Source of the DNA: an uncultured Alphaproteobacteria bacterium
Lineage (GTDB): Bacteria; Pseudomonadota; Alphaproteobacteria; Micavibrionales; Micavibrionaceae
Length of the DNA: 64,000 bases
Assembly (NCBI GenBank): GCA_937934135.1
Contig: CALHAW010000002.1
Location: forward strand, 96,261-160,260
Direction: 5' to 3'
Shown here piece after piece: positions 7,859 through 17,800 of the stretch; position 1 is the stretch's first letter, and the number at the start of each line of letters is the position of its first letter. The notes beneath the pieces were generated by a model. The model had not been told where the DNA came from, searched no databases, and was given only the letters and a program-made list of their open reading frames with translations. The position numbers and the translations under genes are program-made.

Positions 7859-10249
7859 TTATACGTCTGTTTTTTCTGCGGCAGTACCATATTGGCGGGC
7901 CTGTAATTTACGGATCACTTCATCTTTTGGACCAAAGGCAATCAAGCGGCCCCGATCAAGCAAAATAAGCTTATCAACCAAGGTCAGCATTGATCCTTTA
8001 TGCGTAATCAATATGGTTGTTCGTCCTTCTGTTACATGATGGAGGCGTTTACGTAGACGGTTTTCAGACGCAGGATCCATGGACGCCGTTGGTTCATCAA
8101 GAATAAGAACGGGTGGATCATATAAAAGCGAACGCGCAATCGCCACGGCTTGGCGTTGACCACCAGAGAGCGCTTCACCACGCTCCCCAACCTGTGTATC
8201 AAGGCCAGCCTGTGATTCTTTCAAAAATTCTGTTACACCGGCCAATTCAGCAGCGCGCAGTACAGCGCGGTCAGGCGCCATTTCATGTCCCATTGTAATA
8301 TTCTCACGAACCGAACCAAAGAAAAGCTGTGGTGATTGTTGAACAGCGCCAACATTACGGCGTAAATCACCAGGGTCAATTTGACGGACATCTGTACCAT
8401 CAAGCTGTACGCTTCCGCTTTCTGGTTGATAGAGGTTAATCAGCAAGCGTTCAATCGTGGTTTTACCAGACCCCACCGCGCCAATAACGCCGATATGATC
8501 ACCGGGTTCTAATGTAAAGTTTAAATTGTTTAAAGCTGGTACGGTTTGATTGGGATAATGGAATAGCACATCCCGAAATTCAACCTTACCTTGAATAGAC
8601 GGCATCGAAATAAAATGCTTACCCGCAGGGCGCTCAACATCTTTTTTCATTAACTCATCCAGTTGACGCAAGCCTTCTGCAGATTGATGCATACGGGTTA
8701 AAAGCCCCGCAATTTGTGCCAAAGGTCCCATGGCGCGGCCACTTAAGATCACACAGGCAATCAACGCCCCCATGGATAAGTCGCCCTCTTTAATCAAGAA
8801 CACCCCAACAATTACAACAAAAACACTAACAATTTGTTGTACGAAAGTCGCAAAATTTAAAGCAAAGGAGTTTACTTTCCGTGTACGAATAGACGTACGG
8901 GAAGCTTTATCCGTTAACTCTTCCCAACGGCGTTGTGTATGGCCTTCGGCGGCTTGTACTTTCACCGTTTCAAGGCCAGAAATTGTTTCAAATAACAGCG
9001 CATTTTTAAGCGCGCTTTCCATCATTGATTCTTTAATGGCCGCCTGTAATGGTTTTTGCAGGCTCATCCCCACAATCAAGACAATAGGAATGGCAAAGAG
9101 CGGAACAAAAGCAATCGGCCCTCCAATAATCGCAATAATCGCAATAAAGAAAAAGATGAAAGGCAGATCAATTAATGCGGCCATTGTCGCCGATGTGAAA
9201 AAGTCACGCAGCGATTCAAATTCGCGCATGTGACTGGCCATTACCCCCGCACTGGCAGGGCGTGCCTCCATCGTCATACCGAGCATTTGTTCAAACAAAC
9301 GCGCAGAGACTTTAATATCCGCCCGGCGTCCTGCGTGATCCAAAAACCCTGAACGCAAGTTCTTTAAGATAAAATCAAAGACATAAACAATCAAAACACC
9401 AACCGCAAGCACCCATAAGGTTTCCGTCGCGTTATTGGGAACCACCCGATCATAAACATTCATAACAAAAAGCGAGCTTCCGAGGGCAAATAAGTTAATC
9501 ATCACCGCCGCAGCAACCACTTCGGAATAAATAGAACGATTTTCCCACAAGGCAGACCAAAACCAGCTACGAGCATTATCAATTTCTGCAGGGCCTGCGC
9601 GGTCATCCACACGGGCAATAGGGCGGACATAGAATATATAATTTCCGTAAAGCTTATCCAGCTCCGCCAGAGACATTTCTTGCCGGTCATCTTCCGTTTC
9701 TGGGAATTGAACAACAAATTTGGCGTCTGGATGCACCAGAATATTTTTCTTCTTCGCGCTCTTTTTTAATTTAGGCTGTTTAACTTCCCAAAGGATACAG
9801 GCCTGATTACCTTCCAAAACCATGATACAAGGTAAATTGACAGAGATTGCAAGCGAATCAAGCGGACGCTCTACCATATGAGAATTAAGATTAGCCCGCT
9901 CTGCCGCGCGCTGAAATAATACAGGGGTGATACCATGCTTTGGGATGGGGAGACCTGATGTAAGAGAAGCCACACTGGCGCGGCGGCCGTAATGCCCCGC
10001 TAATAATTGGAGACAATTCACAAGTGGGTCATGAATAGCGACACGGTCTGCCTCTAATGGCCAAACATTTGGGGTTGCTTCATGCGCTTTACCCATAGGC
10101 TGATCACCAGCCATATTTGGTGTACCGCCGCTCATTTCATCTGATACTTCGGCAGATTCATCCGAATAAGGATTATTCGGGTCAACATTATATTGCTTTG
10201 TTGTGTTAGCGGGATTCTTCGGGTCTGACGGGTCTTGTTGATCGGCCAC
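7859..10249 (-). CDS. Type I secretion permease/ATPase (LapB/LssB-like) with a degenerate C39 domain
   Basis: This is a 796-residue fused transporter. A polar Asn/Asp/Pro-rich leader is followed by a C39-peptidase-like domain (HDPLVNCLQLLAGHYGR onward). By my alignment the catalytic Cys position of C39 peptidases is occupied by Pro (DPL instead of DCG), so it should bind but not cut substrates, as in LapB and HlyB. Next come a six-helix membrane domain and an ATPase with Walker A GAVGSGKTT (about 588), signature LSGGQRQAVAIARS (about 690) and Walker B VLILDEPTASMDP (about 715). It powers export of the adjacent repeat adhesin across both membranes together with the HlyD-like and TolC-like proteins. 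Confidence 0.93.
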   Translation of the reverse strand: MADQQDPSDPKNPANTTKQYNVDPNNPYSDESAEVSDEMSGGTPNMAGDQPMGKAHEATPNVWPLEADRVAIHDPLVNCLQLLAGHYGRRASVASLTSGLPIPKHGITPVLFQRAAERANLNSHMVERPLDSLAISVNLPCIMVLEGNQACILWEVKQPKLKKSAKKKNILVHPDAKFVVQFPETEDDRQEMSLAELDKLYGNYIFYVRPIARVDDRAGPAEIDNARSWFWSALWENRSIYSEVVAAAVMINLFALGSSLFVMNVYDRVVPNNATETLWVLAVGVLIVYVFDFILKNLRSGFLDHAGRRADIKVSARLFEQMLGMTMEARPASAGVMASHMREFESLRDFFTSATMAALIDLPFIFFFIAIIAIIGGPIAFVPLFAIPIVLIVGMSLQKPLQAAIKESMMESALKNALLFETISGLETVKVQAAEGHTQRRWEELTDKASRTSIRTRKVNSFALNFATFVQQIVSVFVVIVGVFLIKEGDLSMGALIACVILSGRAMGPLAQIAGLLTRMHQSAEGLRQLDELMKKDVERPAGKHFISMPSIQGKVEFRDVLFHYPNQTVPALNNLNFTLEPGDHIGVIGAVGSGKTTIERLLINLYQPESGSVQLDGTDVRQIDPGDLRRNVGAVQQSPQLFFGSVRENITMGHEMAPDRAVLRAAELAGVTEFLKESQAGLDTQVGERGEALSGGQRQAVAIARSLLYDPPVLILDEPTASMDPASENRLRKRLHHVTEGRTTILITHKGSMLTLVDKLILLDRGRLIAFGPKDEVIRKLQARQYGTAAEKTDV

Positions 10250-10306
10250 AATAATCTTCCTTGTTGGTGGAAAGGGTCTCTAAAAATAGAACCATTATTC
10301 TACCAT

Positions 10307-10331
10307 AAAAAAAGCCGGTATAAAACCGGCT
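10307..10331 (-). terminator. Rho-independent terminator after the TolC-like gene
   Basis: On the minus strand AGCCGGT-TTTAT-ACCGGCT is a perfect 7-bp stem with a 5-nt loop followed by a run of T. It separates the TolC-like gene from the ATPase gene, so adhesin-tolC and ATPase-adaptor may be separate transcripts. Confidence 0.8.
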
Positions 10332-10366
10332 CAATTTTAAAAATAGGGAAATATGTAATTTAAAAA

Positions 10367-11740
10367 TTAACGATCAATCACATAGTCTGGCGCATCAATT
10401 TGGTCACTCTCACGTGGGTATGCCACGTTTAAAGTCGGTAATAGTTGGCCTTTCAGCGCAAGTAAACTATAGATTGAGAACATTTCCAAAAACTCAGAAT
10501 TGATTGTGTTTGAGCGAGAAACGAAAAGCTCGTTTTGCGCATCCAACACATCGAGCAATGTTCTACGATCCAAAGCAAATTGATCTTTATATGCACGCAC
10601 AACCTCAGAGTTCGCACTAGCTTGTGCAGAGAATTGACGGGCCTGTTCACCGGCAGAGATCATTTGCGCCCAAGTTTGGCGGACACTATCTTCAATATTT
10701 CTTGCACTTTCTGCACGTTGCTCTTTAGACACTTGATGACGATGTGCAAACTCACGAATACGAGCAACATCACCACCACCGCGGTAAAGGTTCCAGTCTG
10801 CAACAACAAGAGCAGAAGCACTTCTGTCACGTCCTTCAACACCACCTAAATCATGTCCTTGGCGTACATTTGCTTGGAAATCAATTTGTGGGTACAGCGT
10901 CGAAGCCGTGCCTTTAAATTCAGCATAAGCAACCTGAATATCAGAACCGAAAATATCAAGCGTCGGGCTTTGCGTTAGAGCAGATTTTACTTCTTCTTCA
11001 ACATTGGCTGTTAACGCAGTAACAGGAACGTTCGGAAGAATAAGATCACGTGGCTCACCACCCACTTCACGACGGAAGTTTGATTCGGCAACACGTAATG
11101 CCTGAAGAATAGTTGATTCTTGCGCTCTTGCCGAAGCAACACGCGCCTTGATCTGCTCATGGTCAGCCTGTGTTGAGCGACCCGCGCTTACACCTTCTTG
11201 GATTAAATCCATGATCGCTAAATGCTCAGCAACGTTTTGACGGCTAATATTTAGAAGTTCGCGTTGGCGAATAACTTCTAAGAAAAATTCCACAATAGAA
11301 AGACCAACAAGCTCAGACGTTTCACGAACACGGTGGGCAGACGATTGAATGCGATGTTTTTGGCGCTCATTCTCATATTTTGTTTCATAACCGTCAAACA
11401 AAAGTTGAGTCAAAGTTAAACCCGCTTCGTAACGATAAAGGCTTTCATCATCATCAGAATCAAGGCCGCCTCGTGTACCAACATCATCTGTATATTCAAC
11501 CCCTGTATCAGCGCTGAAATCGATAGAAGGAAGATAAAGCGCTTTCGCTTGCTCCAACTCTTCATCGGTTGCACGGCGTGTTGCTGCAACGACACCATAT
11601 TCTGGATTTGTCATGACACCAGCAGAAACAGCTTCTGATAAAGTCAGTTGAGAAGCTTGTTGTGCCATTACAGATTGACCGCCCATTAAGATAAACGGTG
11701 TTGCTGCTAGCATAAGAATTTTACTTTTAAATTTTGTCAT
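10367..11740 (-). CDS. TolC-family outer membrane channel of the type I secretion system
   Basis: The 457-residue protein has a signal peptide (MTKFKSKILMLAATPFILMGG, cut near MAQ-QAS) and then two helical repeats typical of TolC, with long coiled-coil segments (for example RQRELLNISRQNVAEHLAIM and NIEDSVRQTWAQMISAGEQA) and the YRYEAGLTLTQLLFDG strand region. The protein would form the trimeric outer-membrane exit channel. It lies between the adhesin gene upstream and the ATPase gene downstream, and AAGGG precedes its start codon. It is a type I secretion outer-membrane partner by context; use by other efflux pumps cannot be excluded. Confidence 0.92.
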   Translation of the reverse strand: MTKFKSKILMLAATPFILMGGQSVMAQQASQLTLSEAVSAGVMTNPEYGVVAATRRATDEELEQAKALYLPSIDFSADTGVEYTDDVGTRGGLDSDDDESLYRYEAGLTLTQLLFDGYETKYENERQKHRIQSSAHRVRETSELVGLSIVEFFLEVIRQRELLNISRQNVAEHLAIMDLIQEGVSAGRSTQADHEQIKARVASARAQESTILQALRVAESNFRREVGGEPRDLILPNVPVTALTANVEEEVKSALTQSPTLDIFGSDIQVAYAEFKGTASTLYPQIDFQANVRQGHDLGGVEGRDRSASALVVADWNLYRGGGDVARIREFAHRHQVSKEQRAESARNIEDSVRQTWAQMISAGEQARQFSAQASANSEVVRAYKDQFALDRRTLLDVLDAQNELFVSRSNTINSEFLEMFSIYSLLALKGQLLPTLNVAYPRESDQIDAPDYVIDR

Positions 11741-11860
11741 TGGATGACCCTTTAAATAATTTATTTTTATTATTATGAAATGTATTTATACACAAATTTC
11801 TAACATTTATCTCTTTTTTTAGTGAAAAGAGCAAGTATTTATTTGGAAATAAAGAAGAAT

Positions 11861-11882
11861 CAGACGCCCAGATGGGCGCCTG
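11861..11882 (-). terminator. Hairpin after the adhesin stop codon
   Basis: On the minus strand CAGGCGCCCA and TGGGCGTCTG pair (with one G-T) around a 2-nt loop, 11 nt after the stop codon of the adhesin. The downstream ATTCTTCTTTATTT is T-rich but not a clean tract, so it may allow partial readthrough into the TolC-like gene. Confidence 0.5.
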
Positions 11883-11893
11883 ATTTAGAATTA

Positions 11894-14800
11894 TTATACA
11901 ATAATATTACCGTTATCGACCAAATCATCAAGTGTTTGACCTGTCACATTTTGTAATCTAGCGACTTCTCGTGCCTCAGCAGGCCCGTCTGCTCCATCCA
12001 CATCCACAGAGATAATAGTATCCCCATCTTCTGTTTCTGAGACAAAGACAAAGTCTTGGATTGCTTCCGTAACATCATTCTCACTGTCAATAAGGAGAGA
12101 AAGATCAACAGCATCGCCTTCTTCAGCGTTAAAGCCAACAATATCGGCCATCGCTTCAGCCGCCTCATTCGCCACAGCTTGGAACAAGAATGTGTCAAGC
12201 ACCCCGTCTGTCGCATAACTTGTATTATCATAGTTAAAGACCGCATCAACAACAGTACCTGTAGATCCATCTGCGAATGTAAATTCACTAATATGTGAGA
12301 TTAAATTTCCTGCAATATAGAAATCTTCTGGTAAAGACGCATTCAGGTTAATGCTAACAATGCCAATTTGAGCAAGAGTAAGCAATTCACCATCATCAGA
12401 AACACCATCTTGGTTAACATCTTGCCAAATTCTCAAATCTTCATAGACGTCATCATTGGCATCAATAACACCATCATTATTACTGTCATAGCTGGACAAG
12501 TTTTGGAAACCATCTTCAAACCCATCTGTGTCACCAAAGAGTTCTGAGCGGTCTGTAATTTGACCGTCATTATTACGATCCAAGGCCAAAAGACCATCAT
12601 CACCAGAAACCCAAGCAGTTTGTTCAGCAACACCATCAACATCAACATCAAACAAAACACCATTTTCTGTATTTGTTAACTCAATACCATCACCATCAAG
12701 GTCAAAGACAAGTGGTGTGCCATCGCCGCCATCACCGCCGCCAAAAAAGGGTGGAGGAGGAGGTGGTGGTGGAGCAGGGTTAGCCGTCACATTAATTGTG
12801 AGCTGCGCCGTATCTCTATCACCATCGTTATCTTCGATCGTATAATTAAATCTGTCGGTACCGCCGGCACGTCCACTACGAACATAAGTATATGATCCAT
12901 TTGCATTCAATGTCAGCGTTCCAAAGTTACCAACAAATGTGCCTGTTGTAACAAGACGACCTGCGCCATCTTGGCCAAACGAATCGTTGCTGAGAACATT
13001 ACCCGTTTCACGTGTTTCTGTTCTAGAAAGCGCGTCTACATCATTCCTCGCATTTGGACCATCATCACGGACATTAATTGTAATAGTACCCGTATCTGAG
13101 TCACCATCACCATCCGTAATTTCAACACCAAAGCGAAGGGCAATGTTATCATTCGCACTATTTGAATTTGGATGATCCAATTCATCAAGCTGTCTGAATG
13201 TGTAGCTGCCATCATCATTAATCTTCAAAGTGAAAATTGAACGACCACCCGCAGTACCAGTATAAGTACCGTTATTTGCGTTATACGTTACACGAACAGC
13301 CTGGCCATTCGATGTTAAAGTTGCATCAGAGGCACTAAAGACATTATTTCCAACAACGCCCTGAACAGAACCATCAGCACCCGCATCCGCCGCAACAGAA
13401 CCTGTCACTGTATCCAGACCACCTGTTTCATCAACAATGCTAGAAGCGTTACCAACAGTTGGCGCATCATCTGCAACATCAATAATAATTGTACCTGTAT
13501 CTGTGTCACCATCTTTATCTGTGATATCGACATAGAATTTAAGCCAGATTACATCATTTGGATCTGTTCCATCAGGATGATCAATCGCATCAAACTGCCT
13601 ATAACTATAAGCACCTGTTGCTGGATTAATCGTCAAAGTAAAGATTGTTTGACCATTTGCCGTACCAACATATCCAGTCGCTGTTTCAGTCACAGCAATC
13701 GGATTACCGCCAGATGATAATGTTACTGGCGATCCATCGCGTTGGAATAACGCTTGGAACAGACCATTTGGTGTAATTTCACCCGCTCCATCTTGACCAA
13801 AGTCATGCGGAACAATGCCGCTGGCCGCGATTACATTGCCAAAGCTTGTTTCATCAATAGCATTTGTAATTGAACCAATTTCTGGCCCATCATCAAGAAC
13901 ACGAATCCTCAATGTTGTGTCCGCTTTATCACCATCTGCATCTGTTGCCGTGATTCCAAAATCAAGATTGATTACGTCATTCGGATTTGTTGTGTCTGGA
14001 TGGTCAAGTTGCGCTAATTGCGTAAACTTGTACTCACCGTTATCCAAAACTTCCAATGTGAAAACAGGGCCGCTAGCAGATTCACCAATATAGGTGTTTC
14101 CTTCAACACGAACCGTCACTGGCTCACCACATGATGTCAGGTTCGGAACTGAACTTGCGAAAACATTATTCGGATCAATCGACCCTGGTGCATCATTACC
14201 AAAGTTTACATTGATTCTACCTGTTACCATGTCAAAGCCATCCGTCTCATCAACCGTTCCAACAGGAGGAGGAGCGATAATAGGTTGATCATCTTGAGGG
14301 ATTGCCTTGAAGCTAATCTCTGCCGTGTCTCTATCACCATCAAAATCTTCAAGAACATATGTGAACTCATCCACGCCATCAGGATCATTGCTGTTGGCTG
14401 TGTAAGAATATGTTCCATCACTATTCAATGTGAATGTACCGAATTGGCCGTCGATTGACGCGCTGCCACCATCGGGAACAGCAACAACCGTATTACCAAA
14501 ACGCACCTCAACGATTGTGTTTGGTGTATCTTCACCAAATTCATCATTTGTTGTTACATCACCAGTAACCGTTTGACCTTCATTAACATTGGTTTGGCCA
14601 TCATCACGTGCAACAGGGGCATCATCATGCACAAGCACCGTAAATGTACCTTCTGCGGTATCACCATCTGCATCCAAAACCTTGATACCAAAATCAAGCG
14701 AGATAACGTCATTCGGATCTGTTGAATCTGCGTGGTCTAAAGGCTCAAACAATCTAAAGTCATATGTGCCTTGTGCATTAATGGTAACAGTAAAGACGGT

Positions 14801-17800
14801 CACGCTACCTGCCATACCTGTGTATGTATTGCCATTAAGCGTTACTACAACTGGCACACCGCCAGAAGTAAGCGCGCCACCCGCAAGCGACCCACTAGGA
14901 GCAAAGCTTGTAACATCTGTTGGCATAACCATACCAGAACCATCAGGACCAAAATTAACATCCAAATCACCCGTCATAACAACAGGACCTGGCGTTAGAT
15001 TTGTTTCATCAACGGCAATATCTTGATCAACAGCTACAGGGTCACCATCAGGCGTCACTGTAATATTAAGTGTTGCTGTATCACTGTCACCGTCTTTATC
15101 CGTCAATGTATATTCGAATGAATCCACACCATCTGGGTTAAAGTCATTTGCCTGATATGAATATGTTCCATCACTGTTGATAGTCAAAACACCATAGTCA
15201 CCTGTGATTGTTTCAGAACCATTTGCAGGAACTGGGAAATCTACTCCGTTGAAACGCACATTTGTTACTGTGTTATCACCAGTATTAATACCATCTTGGC
15301 TTAATTCATCATTGGCAAGAAGGTCACCTGTAATCAGTTGATCTTCTTCTGCACTATTAATATCATCAACGGCAACTGGACCATCATCTGCGATGTTAAT
15401 AACAATCACACCATCATCTGTATCCCCATCAACGCTTTCGACAAGAATACCGAACGTGATTGAAAGAACATCATCTGGGTTTGTTGTATCAGAGTGATCA
15501 AGCGCTTCATTTTGCGTATAAGTGTAATCACCTGTTGCAGGATCAATATCCAATGTAAAGACAACAACACCATTTGCGATACCTTGATATCCAGTTGCTG
15601 TTTGTGTAATTACAACAGGGAAGCCACAATGCGATAATGGCTCAGAAGAAGATGTTTCACCGTTTGGTTTAACATCACCAAGCTCAGCGCCAAAGTTTGT
15701 GTCAATCACATCTTTGAAAACCAAAGGCCCTTGATCTAGATTTGTTTCATCAACATCACCAGAAGAATCGCCAATCGTCGGCACGTCATCTTGAACGCGA
15801 ATACGGATTTTCCCTGTATCTGTGTCCCCATCAAAATCTTCAATTTCAACGCCAAAATCTAAGTTAATGATGTCATTTGGATCTGTTGCATCTGCGTGAT
15901 CCAAAGTACCAAGAAGATCGAATTTATAAGATCCATCATCATTAATCACCATTGTGAAAATCGTTTCAGTACCCGCAACACCGGTATAAGTTCCTGTTGC
16001 CGAATCAAAAGTCACAACAACGGGAACACCACCTGATGTTAATGCGCCATTTGCCTGAGAACCGCTCGACGCAAACGTGCCTGTTGGATTAAATTCACCC
16101 GCACCATCTTCACCAAAGTTAGAAGCAACTGTACCTATAACCGTATCAGTAATATTTGTTTCATCGACCGTACCTTGTGCATCAATAACCTCTGGCCCAT
16201 CATCCGCAACACGCACACGAATAGAGCGCGCAGATTCATCACCATCAAAATCAGTCGCTTTAACGCCGAAATTTAAAGTAATTTCATCATTTGGATCCGT
16301 TCCATCTGGGTGATCTAATGGCTCATTCTGCGTATAGGTATATGTACCATCAGAATTAATTTCTAATGTGAAAATTGTTGTTGCACCCGCAACACCCGTA
16401 TAGGTATTTGTTGCTACATCAAATGTAACATCAACCGCAACGCCGCCAGATGTTAAATTTAAAACTGGGCCGTTCAAGTCTTGGCGCGCATTAAATGCAT
16501 CATTACCACAAATTTCACCCGGACCATCTTCACCGAAATCAACATCCACCTGATCGTTCAGAATAATAGGGCCTGCAGATAAATCAGTTTCATCAACACT
16601 CACTGTATCGCGCACGATAAGCGGTGCATCATCCAACACGTCAACCGTCACAACAGTTGACTGAACATCACCATCATTATCAACAGCTTCAACACCAAAG
16701 CTTAATGTAATTGAATCATTTGGATCTGCCGCATCTGCGTGATCTAAAGGAGCAAATTGTTCAAATTCATAATCACCCGTTACTGGATCAATAGTAAATG
16801 TGAAAACTGTATCTGTACCGGCAGTACCAGTATATGTGTCTGTTGCCACATCAAAAGTAACAATAACAGGAACGCCATTCGATGTCAGAACACCATTATC
16901 AACGGAACCTGTTACATCAAAGTCATTATTCCCACGCAGCACACCTGCGCCATCTTCGCCAAAATCAACAAAGATTGTACCATCTGCCATTCTTGGTAGG
17001 CCATCTGTCTCATCAACAGCTTCTGCACCACCTTCAATAACAGGCGCATCATCAAGCACATTAATTGTTACAAATCCTTCCGCAGAGTCACCATCAAAAT
17101 CAACGAGTTTCACGCCAAAATTCAGCGCGATCTGGTCGTTCGGATCTGTTGAATCCGCATGATCAAGAGGAGCAAAAATTGTGAAGTCATATTCACCCGT
17201 TGCAGAATCAATCACAACAGTGAACACAGTTAAAGCACCAGCAGAACCAGTATAGGTATTTATTGCCGCGTCAAACGTAACAACAACCGCAACACCATTC
17301 GATGTAAGCGCGCCACCGGCAACAGAACCTGTTGCGTTAAAGCTATCTGTTCCACAATATTCACCATCAACATCTTGACCTGGTGTCGCAAAAAAGCGAC
17401 CAGACACAGTTGCTGAACCAGCAATGAAATTTGTTTCGTCAACCTGTTGTGCAACCTGTGACAAAGCAACCGGCGCATCATCACGAACAATAATACGAAC
17501 AATGCCAGCTGTTTCATCACCATCTGCATCTTTTGTAACGAAATTGAAATCAAGATTAATTTGGTCATTATCATTGTTTGGATCTGCGTGATCTAAAGGA
17601 CCAAATTGTTCAAATGTGTAGCTACCATCATTTTCATCAAGCACAAAAGTAAAGATAGTTGTGCCATTTGCAGTCGCTGTATATGTGTTTGTTGCCTGAT
17701 CAAAATCAACGACAACAGGAACACCACCAGAGAAAAGTGTCGCAGCATTACCCGCTTCACTTCCACTAATAACCAAGTTACCAGTTGAACAAATTAAACC

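Noticed and set aside
12748-12771. GGN triplet run (polyproline codons on the minus strand) as a phase-variation site
   Set aside because: The run is in triplets and mixed codons, so slippage would only change proline number and not switch the gene off.
11894-12800. RTX nonapeptide repeats (GGxGxDxxx) in the adhesin C-terminus
   Set aside because: I see a DxDxDG-rich calcium-binding-like region, but no run of canonical RTX nonapeptides.
14589-15026. Long plus-strand ORFs inside the adhesin gene (also 12939-13175, 16800-17162, 18063-18440 and others)
   Set aside because: They are antisense shadows of the repeat-coding region. Their products have Ser/Pro/Thr-rich nonsense composition and no ribosome sites.
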